Assembly (NCBI GenBank): GCA_025267735.1
Contig: CM046297.1
Span: 28,980,011 to 29,044,010, forward strand
Reading direction: 5' to 3'
Origin: Mactra quadrangularis
Taxonomy: Eukaryota > Mollusca > Bivalvia > Venerida > Mactridae
Length of the DNA stretch: 64,000 bases
A program made the position numbers and the translations under genes. Under the pieces are notes generated by a model. It saw only the letters and a program-made list of their open reading frames with translations. It was not told the DNA's origin and searched no databases. Below are positions 47,456 through 59,045 of the stretch, piece after piece; positions within the stretch are counted from its first letter, which is position 1; each line of letters begins with the position of its first letter.

Positions 47456-48014
47456 GTTTTTGTTTGATTTAACGCCTTAGCAACACATTGTTTACGTCAT
47501 ATAACGACGGTCAGTCAGTCGAGTATACATTTACTATATGTTGCGCGGTACCTCTCCAACGCCAGTTTTATAATATTTTGTAAACACCCTGAAAACCTAC
47601 AAACGATTTTCTTATTCAAAAGAACAACGACTTGTCACTGTAGCACGATGAAAAAGAATAGTTTGCCAGCTCTTTTTGTACATACTGTGAAGTTCCGCAA
47701 TAAGAGCCATCAAAATACATGGTCTTAATATAGAAACATTTTTCTTCTTGAAACGTTGATCTGTCAACCTACTCACTGTTCCTGGAAGACTCTCTGGTTT
47801 AAGCTGTTAACCAACTACTAAGCGCGTACTTTCGTCAGTGACTGACAACTGCCCTGCATATAGTAACATGATTAAAAATCATTGGTAGGAGGGAGAATGG
47901 CCATAGAAATAATTTCATGACCAAGATCTACGGAAGTATATCCCGCCCGGGAATCGAACCCGCGACTCCTCGATCAGTATACTTGTATGCTACCAACTGA
48001 GCTAGCCTGGCGAT
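47456..48014 (-). mobile_element. tRNA-derived SINE, family B, split by a duplicated segment
   Basis: The 3' end part lies at 47456-47517 and the rest at 47757-48014, ending in ACCAACTGAGCTAGCCTGGC. Between them (47518-47756) is a copy of sequence found at 46462-46690 and 39010-39245. The B-box complement is GGGAATCGAACCCGCGACTC. Confidence 0.75.
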
Positions 48015-48399
48015 AACAAACTTTTGACTTATATTGCTAACCAATTCCATTTTATTTACCATACATCCATATCCATTCTCTTCCAGGTTAGAGACATAGA
48101 AAAAACATATAGTGCCATTGGTTATTTGTGATAAAAAGGGGCGTAGCACGGATTGAATAGTTCAACAACGAGCATCTATGCGTGTCTGTACCTTTAGATT
48201 TGGTAAAATCCATTTAGAGGGGAGATATCTATTGTTACTCTGAAATATTCTGCTACAGCTATATACATCGAGGGTTGCCCGCAAAACTGTAGTAAGTGAA
48301 TTGCGTTAAAGAGAGAGTTACTACAGTATTGCGGACAACCCTCAACATGTATTGTTGGTTATGATACGAAACATATCAAGTCAATATATGACACAGTTG

Positions 48400-48455
48400 T
48401 TTAGTCAGTTGTTACGATACACGAGGCTGTAGGTTCAAATCGTGCCATAATATTT
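48400..48455 (+). other. tRNA-like fragment
   Basis: TAGTCAGTTGTTACGATACA, then GTAGGTTCAAATCGTGCC, resembles the D-loop and T-loop of a tRNA, but the acceptor stem does not pair. Probably a SINE head remnant, not a functional tRNA. Confidence 0.35.
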
Positions 48456-48810
48456 TCTTTTTTATTATCAGTGGATACAAAAACAACATAAAGATCTCAC
48501 AGAAGAATGTATTTATAGTAACTATAAATATTTCTTCTAAATATATCATACAGAATTTAAAAGAACAGACACGCGTAAATGTTCTTTGACGAATTATAGT
48601 CCAATATCCGGATATTAGAGAGTTACATGTACATTATTTGATATACGATACAGTGAATACAATGGAATGACTTCACGGTCATGGTTTCATATTTGCATAC
48701 CACATTTGCTCAGCGTTCTTTTCTTATTGTTCTTATAAATTCAAAAGCACTATTATACGAGTATATGAAATCTTTAGATCTAAATATTTTAACAAAGCTT
48801 CAGCATATTG

Positions 48811-48923
48811 AGTTTCAGTCATATGACCATACCTAAGTCTGAGCCAAAATCATTTTAAATGCGCATTATAAAGGTGTGCATAAACTAAGGTGGACATATT
48901 TTCTATTCTTCACAACAGAGAAG
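48811..48923 (+). promoter_or_regulatory. Conserved promoter/leader exon of gene copy 4
   Basis: Same order as in the other copies: TTTCAGTCATATGACC (the M-box core changed to CATATG), a better TATA element ATTATAAAGG near 48865, GGTGGACATATTTTCTATTC, then ACAGAGAAG and the donor GTATGTG at 48924. Copy 4 coding starts 3.4 kb downstream. Confidence 0.6.
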
Positions 48924-49025
48924 GTATGTGTCTATTTATGTCAACATAGATGATTATTTTATTTAATGTCTTATGTTTTCTATATTTTGTTCATCAAAGA
49001 AGCTCATTTTTTATGTACTAGTTAT

Positions 49026-49291
49026 AGCGCGCCGGTATTCGGATACTCGTGCCCGAGGGGTGCGGGTTCGAATCCCACCCAAGGAGGTTATACCCTTCCA
49101 TGAAAATTTGACAATAATGTCGATTTTCCTCATTTGATTAGATAATATGGAGAAGTTTCCGGCCTTGTGGAACGGTAGGTGAGTACTGGTTATAGACAAT
49201 GGTCCAGGAAAGCTAGGTTAGGTGCGCTGGACGCCGTGAAATGACCTAATTTGTGTTGATACGGCGTTAACTCCAATAAATAAATAAATAA
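49026..49291 (+). mobile_element. tRNA-derived SINE, family A, 5'-truncated
   Basis: Begins within the tRNA head (AGCGCGCCGGTATTCGG), has B box GGTTCGAATCCC, and ends in an AAATAAAT tail. Flanked by ATGTACTAGTTAT (49013-49025) and ATGTACTAATTAT (49292-49304), a 13-bp target duplication with one mismatch. Confidence 0.88.
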
Positions 49292-49339
49292 ATGTACTAA
49301 TTATACGTCAACAATGCACATGTATTAACTTTATTCATT

Positions 49340-49545
49340 ACCTGGGGTGGTTATACCCTTCCATAAAAATGACAATTATTATGTCGATTTTTTTCTATTA
49401 AAATATATATATGGAGATGCTTCCGATCTTGTGGAAGGGTAGGTTAGAACTGGTTATAGACATGGGTCTAGTAAAGATAGGTCTGGACGCCGTAAAATGA
49501 ACTATATTGTGTTGACACGGCGTTAAACCCATTGAAAAATAATAA
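49340..49545 (+). mobile_element. Old SINE family A fragment without head
   Basis: GGTTATACCCTTCCAT..., TTGTGGAAGGGTAGGT and TGTGTTGACACGGCGTTAAA match the body and 3' end of the SINE at 893-1180, with many substitutions. Confidence 0.75.
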
Positions 49546-50809
49546 ATTAATCATATAATCACTGTCGTTGTCAGATTGTTGCACGCTTTGTTTCAGATAA
49601 TTTGATATCGACTCCCTATAACATTTTAACAAGTCTGAAATGATGTCGAGTTTCATTAATACATATACATACACAAATGAACATAGTGAAGCTGTAGGCC
49701 AAGGTGGATTGGTAGATACTGGTAACGACAAAATACCAGGAAAACTGAAAGATGGGTCAAATACCTCATTTGACGGTTAAATTCGTTATTATAAAACAAA
49801 TGTAAAACTGTAACTTAATGGATAATGCAAAAGAGTCCATTCAATATTACTTTTGACCTAGACAAAATTGCAACAGAAAATATTTTAACCTGTGCGGAAA
49901 ATAATTAATACGATTAGACAGACAAAAAGTGGTATTCAAAATAACGAGGGGAAAGAAATGAAAAATGGATTTGAATTATGCATTTTGTACTCATATTGAA
50001 AGGCGCTAAAATGCATTCTTTATTTTGTCTCAGTCGCAGTGAATATAGTTATGGGGTCACAAAAAGTAATGCTTGTCGCTATTGTTTTTTAAATCTTGAG
50101 TTAACCTTCCTATGTAAATCTTTACATTAACATTTTTTTTGTGTATGGAAGTAAATTAATTGAAAAGAGCTTTTATGGTGACGACCTTGAAATCTTATCA
50201 CGACGGAAGCGCATTAGGACCAAACATGATCATGTTTAGTGTAAATTTTCGTTGATTTCGTTTCACAATATTTTTGTTGTAGTGCTGAGTACGAAGATTC
50301 AATCCTCACTAAATTCATGTTATAACCAAGTAAAGCTTTATTTATTTGACATTTATTTTGAATTCGGCAGCATGAGAATAGCATTACGTTATGTAATTAA
50401 CCTAAGTGGATGCAAATCCATCATAGGATTATTTGGCTTTGTAAAATCAGTAATGAAATTTACAATTTCGGGAATTATTTTGGTATTTTCATCCCAATAC
50501 CTAACATTTTGTTCATTTCATGATAAATTCATAGTAATGATATTTGAATCCTTGTTCACATTACATGTAGTCACTAAAAGTTGTAACCAATCAAGATTTT
50601 TGAAAATTGAATACGATAATTTGATTCCAGAATATCGCAGTCTTTGATATAATTTTAGTACTTTTATCCCAAAACTGAACTATTCTGGTTTTTTTTATTT
50701 ATTATTGTTATTCTAAAATATATAAAAATGTGCACGAAAAGAAGATTCCAGATCATTGATTTCCTGGTTATTTTTGACGCAAATATCCCAGTAATATTCT
50801 TTTTTCAAA
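49546..50809. other. Intron/spacer of gene copy 4
   Basis: Contains the intron segment TGATGTCGAGTTTCATTAAT shared with the introns of copies 2, 3 and 5. The 131-codon frame at 50252-50647 lacks an ATG start and any domain, and I do not regard it as a gene. Confidence 0.45.
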
Positions 50810-51895
50810 AATGGTCTGTTTAAATGTTGTATTTATGATAAATAATTTGAATAATAAGTTATATTTTACAATTGTTTTTATAGAATATGGTCATAGATAG
50901 TTGTACAGGACAGTTATTCCATAATCCACATTTTTGTTCATTTTCAACGGTTTTACCAAATAATGGACTTTCCAATTGAATTATTTTGTGCATTTCTTGC
51001 ATACTCATGTGACTATTTGCTTTTACATTGTTTAAAAAAAAGTATGTTTGAGTTTTGTAAAGGTAAGCCTATTTTTAGCTAAATTAATTTTGTTTGAACC
51101 CGGAACAATGCTGGTCAGCTATGCTCGTAAATGACAGATAATAAACCTAAACCAAATAGAACATGATACAAGTATTTCAAAATTTAGACTCTCATATAGT
51201 TCTCGTTTGTTTAAGACCATATCGATATCTTGTAAAATATGTATTAAATCTTATTCACACAATTGATCATAACATACATTTCATATTGCTCAACAAAAAC
51301 TTGACTATTTAGATAGTTACATAAAATGTACAACGCTTTTAAATTGTATGAGCAGTAAAGTTACAATAGACTGTCTACACTTTATTAAAGCCTTTAAGGT
51401 TTTTGGAAACGAATCTCTAAAGCTCTTATCATTTGTTTGAGTAAAACTTAGTACAAAAAAGGACTCGCGACTTGATAAATCTGGAAATGTTAACGTATCC
51501 CTGAATTGTTCTTTCTATACATACGTTGTTGGAGCTCTAGATCTTTGACTTTTCAAATAAAATAAAAATCAGTGTTTTCAGCGCTTTGATTTATATTTTC
51601 AACGTTTTGACCAAAAAAGATTTTCCACTCTAAATTTTGAGAGCAGCCTATTTGGATACTTCTATGACTAAGACATTTCAGATTGTAAAAAAAAATAATT
51701 CTGATGCAATTTTTTCTAGGTCAGCCTTTTTTGTTTCGCTGGATTAAATGGACTAAAATAGAATACCACTATAAGCGGCAATCTTCAAATCACAAACAAA
51801 ATATATTGAATCATTTTTGTCAAGTAGTTTCATTTTCAAGTATACCATACTTTTATCTGATTTATAGAACTAAATCTTAATTTTAACAATCTCAT

Positions 51896-52190
51896 AAACC
51901 TTGGTCGATAGCGCAGTTGGTAGCGCGCCTGGATTTGGATACTCGTGCCCGAGGGGGTGCGGGTTCGAAACCCACCCAGGGAGGTTATACCCTTCCATGA
52001 AAATTTGACAATAATGTCGATTTTCCTCCATTGATTAGATAATATGGAGAAGTTTCCGGCCTTGTGGAAGGGTAGGTGAGTACTGGTTATAGACAATGGT
52101 CCAGGAAAGCTAGGTTAGGTGCGCTGGACGCGGTGAAATGACCTAAATTGTGTTGATACGGCGTTAACTCCAATAAATAAAATAAAAATA
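51896..52190 (+). mobile_element. tRNA-derived SINE, family A, full length
   Basis: Head GGTCGATAGCGCAGTTGGTA, B box GGTTCGAAACCC, 3' end GATACGGCGTTAAC and an A/T tail. Target duplication TAACAATCTCAT at 51884-51895 and 52191-52202. Block A has a single uninterrupted copy of this target near 1398-1410. Confidence 0.93.
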
Positions 52191-52325
52191 TAACAATCTC
52201 ATTTCAAACCAAACCATTTGACTCAATAAAATAATGTTTGTTGCAAGATTCGAATCAATAAAAAACTGTGATTATCTTCCAAAGTAAGCTCATCCCTTTA
52301 TTATATTATAGACATAATCTCCAGA

Positions 52326-53426
52326 ATGGCTACAAGTAAACCTGACAAATCAGAAACTAATGCTGATGCGTCACTGGACCAATCAAACATAGTAACATCC
52401 AAATTTACTGCTGCTGACCGGAAACAAGCTGAACCAAGTTCTACATTATCAGTTTACAATAGTTCTGCCGTGGCTTCAGTCCGTCTAACAGGAAGTACTA
52501 CCTCTGAACAACATACATTGCTAGATCCATCTACAACACCACCACCAACTAGTTTAGCTACATTAAATATACACCATGGTTCTGATTCTGATTATACTCC
52601 ATTCCAAGATGAATTTAGTTTCCAAAAAGAAATAAATGTAAAGTATACAGCTGATGGCAAAGATTGTTTTATAGTAGCAATGTCTTTACTATCCGAAAAT
52701 GAACTTGTCCTATGTGATCTATACAACAAATCAGTAAAGGTGTTAAATATTGATAATGATGTTATATGTAGTAATATCACATTTGGTACTTCACCGTTTG
52801 ATATAACATCATTGCCGGGGGGAAAAGTGACTGTCATTTTTTGTGATGAACAGTCTATGAGAATTCTATCAAAGTGTGATGGTTCTTTGAAAGAAGTCAA
52901 ATTGATAAGATTGGTTGGTAAACCTTTATCTGTAGAATGCTTAATGGATGAAATATTTGTTTCATTCATAAATCCCTTGAAGTTTATCATTTTTAGTTTG
53001 TCAGGTGGTATAAGAAGAACTATTACTCCAGATTCTAAATGTTTAGAAAATATACATCTCCCTAGATATATTGCTGTCCATTTCACAGACACTACACGTA
53101 TTATTTATATATCTGATTGGTCAAGTAACACAATTGTATCTATAGATCTAAATGGTACAATGTTAGCAATGTATAAAGATGAAAGTCTTGTTAAACCACA
53201 AGATATAACTATTACACCATTTGGTTCTATATATGTGTGTAACACTGATAAAAATATCATATATAAAATGTTTGAAGATCTTACTGAAGGTGAAGTTATA
53301 CTTGATGAACGAGATGGATTACTCGGTCCATTATCAATGTGTTTCTGTCCTGGTAGAAAGTCTCTCTATATCAGTAATAGAAACACAGCTCGTTTAAACT
53401 TCATAAAACAATATAAGTACAACTGA
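52326..53426 (+). CDS. TRIM/NHL-like beta-propeller protein, copy 4 (366 aa)
   Basis: Intact frame with the family layout. It is a mosaic. About residues 55-115 (LLDPSTTPPPTSLATLNIHH, DYTPFQDEFSFQKEINVKYT) follow copy 3. From about residue 160, and especially at the C-terminal end (VCNTDKNIIYKM, LLGPLSMCFCPGRKSLYIS), it follows copy 1. A short TITPDSKCLENIHLPR stretch follows copy 5. Acceptor AG is at 52310-52311 before the ATG. It differs from copies 1-3 and 5 by KMFEDL instead of KMSEDL. No RING or B-box; function unknown. Confidence 0.85.
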   Translation: MATSKPDKSETNADASLDQSNIVTSKFTAADRKQAEPSSTLSVYNSSAVASVRLTGSTTSEQHTLLDPSTTPPPTSLATLNIHHGSDSDYTPFQDEFSFQKEINVKYTADGKDCFIVAMSLLSENELVLCDLYNKSVKVLNIDNDVICSNITFGTSPFDITSLPGGKVTVIFCDEQSMRILSKCDGSLKEVKLIRLVGKPLSVECLMDEIFVSFINPLKFIIFSLSGGIRRTITPDSKCLENIHLPRYIAVHFTDTTRIIYISDWSSNTIVSIDLNGTMLAMYKDESLVKPQDITITPFGSIYVCNTDKNIIYKMFEDLTEGEVILDERDGLLGPLSMCFCPGRKSLYISNRNTARLNFIKQYKYN

Positions 53427-54159
53427 CTACACAAAGCATAGTAACAACCAGGTGTGCATATGGTCAACAAACATTATAAATCATTATTGTATATAGAACA
53501 TTTCCTTTGATATTCAAGATAGCATACTTATGTTAATTTGAATGTTAATTGTTTAATGAAATCTATATTGATCCCCAGGAAACAATATCGACTTTTTTGT
53601 CGTTTTTGAACATCTTTCCTTCAAAGATTAATCCATTTTCTATAGCGTCCATACATTGCATGAACTAACTAAACAGAACTGCTAAAATATCATTGTCTGT
53701 GAACGAAAGGAAATCATTGAACAAATAAAAATATAACTAAGTAAATGATTATAAAAATGATAACAAAATGTTTTTTTTAAAAAGGACATATTGACTTGCG
53801 GCGTAAACATTTATCACTAATACTTAATGGTTGAACAAAACAATCATTTGACGTATTATCCTTTTTAACCAAATATAAACACCTTTGCAATAAAAATAGC
53901 CTTGAGGCAAACAGATCTTGTGTTAACCACATAATTTTAAAAACATGTAAGTCTTATTTCAAATTACAAAACTGTTGTTTTTTTTAGATATTGTACAAAT
54001 TTATCAAATAATGAAGAATAATGATTTTTTTTATTGACACTTTTTGTACAAAAGAGGTGATCGTTTAGATTTTCTTTTACCACCTGACAATACTATAATT
54101 ATTTGAATACCTTTTTATGCTTTTTTATTCCTTTATTTCACATTGTTAAATGTCATTCA
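53427..54159. other. 3' flank of gene copy 4
   Basis: Nearly identical to 2636-3367. No other gene. Confidence 0.6.
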
Positions 54160-54162
54160 ACT

Positions 54163-54524
54163 AGGGACTTTAGTCAGTTATTTTTCCCTGATTAGATCTG
54201 AAGCATTCCAATTGGTAAGTAGGTCCTTACAGTTGGAATCCTCGGATTTTATCATTGAATTTATAGGGAAGGATAACAAAATATTTCATTTGATATCTTT
54301 CTTGTAATTAAGATATTAACAGAATTGATGAAATTTAGATCGTTCTTTACCCTAAAAATACTTAGCTTGAATTTCAAACAAATTAAATGATTATCCAAGA
54401 TGTTATCAAAGATCAATTTTGGCATATTGACATTAAAAAGTACGGGTAAAATCCGAGTAATCCAACTAGTAAGACCTATCTGTTGGAAGAGTATACAAGA
54501 GGAAATAACTGACTAAAGTCCCTT
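54163..54524. mobile_element. MITE with GGGACTTTAGTCAGTTA inverted ends, copy in block B
   Basis: Same element, orientation and flanking ACT as at 3371-3732. It was therefore present before the A/B duplication, or was transferred by conversion. Confidence 0.85.
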
Positions 54525-55092
54525 ACTGTCAGTTGGTGGATACATCAAACTCGCTGATTGGAGTTTCCCCTATAGCTCCTCTGTACTCATGATCGATAAA
54601 TTATACTGAAATTAATGTATGCGCCACTGCAATTGAATGAAATGGCTTGTGTTGAATTGTTTTATACACATGTATAGTATGCTATGTTTTCTATTTTGTA
54701 TTCAGATATTGTTATGTTGAATTATCTCAGTCAATGAAATCAATATTTTATGGCCCACTAGACAATTATGCAGGACTTGTATCTCACATGTATGTTCATA
54801 TATGTTTTTGATGACTGATTCTTATAAATTAATCATGTTTTATAATTGCATCTCTTTTTTCTACCTGTTTATTTAATCTGTTAAAAGAGAGTACAAATTA
54901 TGTTGATGAAAATGTTTTAATTAGCCACTAAGATAAATAAAAATATACAGACTTAGTAGAATTTCGTAATTGTTATTTATATCAATTGAAATTGCTTGCT
55001 TTTTCATATTAAGCCTAGTGTTTTACAGCACTTACTCTGTACTAAGTGGCTAGCTTGATGAGATTGATATATTAAATAACATGGCAAAACAG

Positions 55093-55508
55093 TTCGATAT
55101 TCAACCTCAGAACGACATTCAGACTATTAGTAAAGAATGTCGAACGTCAAATTGGTTCGATATTTAACCTCAGAACGAAATTCAGACTATTATTAAAGAA
55201 TGTCAAACGTCAAAATAGTTCGATAATTAACATCAGTGTGGCATTCAGATTATTATCTAAGAATGTCGAACGTCAAAATGGTTCGATATTTAACATCAGT
55301 TTGGCATTCAGATTATTATCAAAAAATGTCGAACGTCAAAATGGTTCGAGATTAAACATCAGTTTGGCATTCAGATTATCTATTACGATTGTTGAACGCC
55401 GAACTAGTTTGATAATCAACCCCAAAACGATATTCAGGCAATTCTTAACAAATGGCGAAGGTCAACATGGTTTATTCAATTCAAGAACGACATTCAGACC
55501 GTTATAGG
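55093..55508. repeat. 63-bp minisatellite, about 6.6 units (block B)
   Basis: Same unit number and order as at 4301-4716, with only a few substitutions, for example GATATTT for GAGATTT in the fourth unit. Equal copy number suggests recent common origin or homogenisation. Confidence 0.9.
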
Positions 55509-56586
55509 CGTCGATATTCAAATCCTGTACGATGTTATATATCAAATATCCAAAGTCGTAATTGGAGACGACCACAAATTGTTCTATATTGGTATGCAAT
55601 AAATGCAACTACATGAAGTATAGCTCGTTTAGGATAACTTGAAACCTTGTTTACATATGTTTTACTTACGTGTTGTTAAAATAGTGAGGTCAATTGATAC
55701 TTTTACATTTATATGATATATATTTGACAACACTATAATAATACGAAACTAGCTCAGATTGTACATTATTAAAACCATTATATTAAAGAAATTATCAACA
55801 CTCATATATTTTGTTATACGTGAATACCTTTAGGATTCTTTCCTTACTTTTTCTGTTTATGTGTAATGGATTGCGTTAACAATGTAGTTCATGACACTTA
55901 AGTACAAGGCAAATTTGTGAAGTTTATATTTGTGTTTATTAATCATGAAAAATATCAGTAATTTAAAAATGAAAAATTCTACCATGCATGTATTAATTAA
56001 ATAACTTATAAAATAAGAAACAAAAATGAAATGAAAACATAACGGATATATCGAGATTGTAACGTGCACATTCTTTACGTTTGAAATCCGAATCTCAACC
56101 CACTACGCCATCTCTTAAATTGATAAAAATAGTAATGGTTTTATAAACATATTATATTTATTAGAAGTCATATATACAAAAGTTATCATATACATAAATT
56201 AACCCATTAGTGAAATATCGTATCGTTGTGATTTGTTTTTAAGCTATCATAAACGAGCTAAACTGTGTTGTATAAACTATGAACTCTGTGAGACATGAAA
56301 TACACTAACAATGAATAGTGTTATTGTCAAGGCTACTGACTAGTGAATACAATTTTAGAATATCTTATTTAGCATAAAGGGAGATAACACCGGCTTTGTT
56401 TAAGAAAAAAATATCAGGGTTGTCTATTTCTAATGTAAACTATAGTTATACCATTATGTCAGTTTGATTAGTAAGACGGAAAAACGTCCATGTATGTTCA
56501 AATGGATATATTTTACCTACAATATATTTTCCTAGATACTTGAAACAAGTGACATTCTCGTGACATAAATCAAGAATGGACACACT
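55509..56586. other. Duplicated spacer in block B
   Basis: Equivalent of 4717-5793. No convincing gene. Confidence 0.5.
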
Positions 56587-56595
56587 AACTTAAAT
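56587..56595. other. Unoccupied target site of the giant element
   Basis: AACTTAAAT between GGACACACT and TTATATTAATAATATGAC. In block A the same flanks surround GATTTAAAG-element-GATTTAAAG. Confidence 0.85.
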
Positions 56596-56830
56596 TTATA
56601 TTAATAATATGACTATTTGCTCTGCGTATTAATGATGGCTCGCTGTACTTATTGATCATATATTCATCGGGGAATTTTTCTGGCGATATGACTTAACAGC
56701 GAATATCATTACTACTAATACTGAAAACAAAATGAACCATGCATGGTGCCAAATATATATTTTCAAATATACTTCTTGTTTAAGATTCGTTAACTGAGAA
56801 GTGATTCAACAACAGTAGATTTGAAGTTAA

Positions 56831-57100
56831 ATGACTGAGGGAAAACAGTTACGCCTACATTTTACAATCAAGGCACTAGAAGCATTGACGGGACATGGAT
56901 TCAACTGGATTGTGTCATTAGTAGGAACACTGGTTTTTGTAGCATGCCCGGGTACAGGAAAACAGACAAATAGAAATCATTACTTTCATGAACTTAAAAA
57001 GTGTTTATCATTTTTACTTCCTTTTGTCATGCTAATAATATGTATAAATGTACGTTACAATTGTCGCCATGGTTTTAAATCAGCAGTATTCACCTTATAA
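56831..57100 (+). CDS. Small conserved open frame MTEG..., block B version (89 aa)
   Basis: ATG-started, with two hydrophobic segments (NWIVSLVGTLVFVACPG and LSFLLPFVMLIICI) that could be membrane helices. Shares the first ~55 residues with 24330-24578, then diverges by indels. No family recognised. Between the copies, changes include both silent (TTG/CTG, TGT/TGC) and non-silent ones, so constraint is unclear. Confidence 0.25.
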   Translation: MTEGKQLRLHFTIKALEALTGHGFNWIVSLVGTLVFVACPGTGKQTNRNHYFHELKKCLSFLLPFVMLIICINVRYNCRHGFKSAVFTL

Positions 57101-57457
57101 TTGTTAATTTTGATAAAGATATGCAAGTGTTTATTAGGAAATTGAGCAGCGTGTAGCCTTTTGATGGTTACGTTATCGTTCACTGCTTATTGCAGACTCA
57201 TTCGATTTCCGCACACTAATCGGTGCAGTAGATTACGTTACTATAACATTGATATACTGATGATTGTTATAATTATTTTATTGGTAACGTTTTTACTAAT
57301 GAATTAGGATTATGCCATTCCGACATTATTCATATACTATTGCAGATGAATTGCGATTCTAAATTAAAAATGTTCATGCGGAATTACCTATGATAACGTA
57401 TTTATGTATTGTAGGTTGACAACCCGCGCGCATAAAACTGTCCAATATTGTTACCAT

Positions 57458-58870
57458 GGCCGCCAAAATAATGACTTGAAATTTTAGATGATACTTTCTC
57501 TGATAAAATTATCAAACATTGGAATAACCAGTTATAAATTCAAAAGAATGTAAGACTCATGTATACATAAAAACTTCGAACAAAAGATACAATTTCTATC
57601 TGTGACCTTGAAGGTCAATGTCATAAAGAATCAAGGTCATTTTTGTATTTCAAACTTAAGAATATAACCATGTGGTCATTTTGTCAAACATTTAGTTCTA
57701 TCTTTAATCATTGGGAACAGAGAAGTAGTTTGTTATCGTCGGTCCTGTACCGACGATTTAAACAATTATCAAGATTTGAGCATTTTTGTGTCGACACCGG
57801 TTGTCTTTAGCCAATCAGAACGTTGCATTTGAGATCACGTGACGAAAAAGATGACGTCTAGTAGCAGAAAAAGGGGTGCGTGTATGGAATCGTCCACGGC
57901 GTGTATTATACGGTTACCTGTTTGTAGTACAAGAAAATATCATTATCGATGTATGAACGAGTATCAGTTTCAAGGAGTTACAATATAAAACCAAAAAAAC
58001 ATTCATGCCTATTCGTAACATGTTCATTTATTGAAAACAAAATCGCCTTTGTTGAAAAAAGCAAACCTATCTTCCCTACTTCCGAGCGAGTTTATTAGTA
58101 AATATGAACGTTCGATTAGCTGGCGGAATGTAGGGCAGAACATGTTCTTGAAACAAATAATCTGGTTTGCTTATCAATAAAATATAGTTTCTTAATGTCA
58201 AATGGACAGGTGAATTGTGAAGTCTACCACAATAATGCTTTTGTATGTGCGCGGTCGGAATATGTCTGGACAGCACATTGTAATCCGATGGTTTTTATCT
58301 GGCCTTACAGTGTGTAGAATTAATCAAACGCTCTGTAGTCTATAAATAGACTTGGGACGGTTTAAAGCACTGACGAATACCTGAATCTGTGGTAATATAA
58401 GAAATTGATATTTTGAATAACTTGACCCCTAAAAGGGAACCCGCTAGAAAGAGTTATCATAATCCAAAGGCAGTTATACTCTATTGTCTTTTTGATAGTT
58501 TTACTTGTTTTTAAATTGATGATAAAGATTTTGTCTTCGTTTGGTGGCTTTAACCGTAGTTTATTATTGTTTATATTGTGTCAGCAAAGAAAACTATAAC
58601 GGGTGCGTATTTAATGTACATATATACCAACAGGGATTACTGATAACAGGTGATTCATTGTCATATTAAAAGCGTTTATCTGTGATTTCAGTAAATTTTG
58701 TCGACATGGGCATGCTTTGCACAAACTTGATAAAAGTCCGTAAGACGATGTTACATACTAAATATGAAAACTTTGAGCTAATTGTTTCCGACGAGATGAT
58801 ATTTATTCAATTTTCATATTTTTTAACATTTGTTGCTACGGCTACCAAATCGTTTGACGAAATTTTATTA
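57458..58870. other. Spacer with hairpin and promoter-like motifs
   Basis: A perfect 9-bp stem hairpin, ATCGTCGGT-CCTGT-ACCGACGAT, is at 57735-57757. Nearby are a CCAAT box (57811), TCACGTGAC (57835) and TGACGTC (57852). No reading frame after them is convincing; the minus-strand frame at 58076-58276 is short and unrecognised. The motifs might belong to a promoter of an unseen transcript or to a transposable element. Confidence 0.35.
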
Positions 58871-58879
58871 TATGTACAA

Positions 58880-59045
58880 ACTGTAAAGGTGGTCTACCAA
58901 GGAACATTCTTGCCAAGTTGCATCAAACTTTGGCAAATGGTTTTAGAAATAGAAGACGTTTAAATTCCTACACGTAATTGACGGACATACTGACGTACGA
59001 CAGACAACGAGCCATCATAATAGCTTATTTTGAGCTCTATGTGAA
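58880..59045. repeat. Bivalve-type repeat tail
   Basis: GGAACATTCTTGCCAAGTTG, then GACGGACATACTGACGTACG and ATCATAATAGCTTATTTTGA, match in style a repeat family I know from many bivalve genomes (catch phrase NCCAAGTTTCATCAAA...GGACGACGGAC). Match is from memory. Confidence 0.5.

Larger units (their letters stand above)
50810..57457. repeat. Segmental duplication block B (partner 1-5793 and 24097-24975)
   Basis: Collinear with block A, including gene copy 4, the MITE and the 63-bp minisatellite. It lacks the 18.3-kb giant element and the SINE at 893-1180. It ends after CAATATTGTTACCATGG. Confidence 0.93.

Noticed and set aside
50252..50647. 131-codon frame
   Set aside because: It begins at TTG rather than ATG, has a low-complexity hydrophobic composition and no recognisable domain. 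It lies in a presumed intron.
58076..58276. 66-codon minus-strand frame
   Set aside because: Short, with no recognised domain and no splice or promoter context. Not enough to call a gene.
58682..58963. 93-codon frame with TKYENFELIVSDEM
   Set aside because: Its 3' half matches a widespread bivalve repeat tail, so coding is unlikely.
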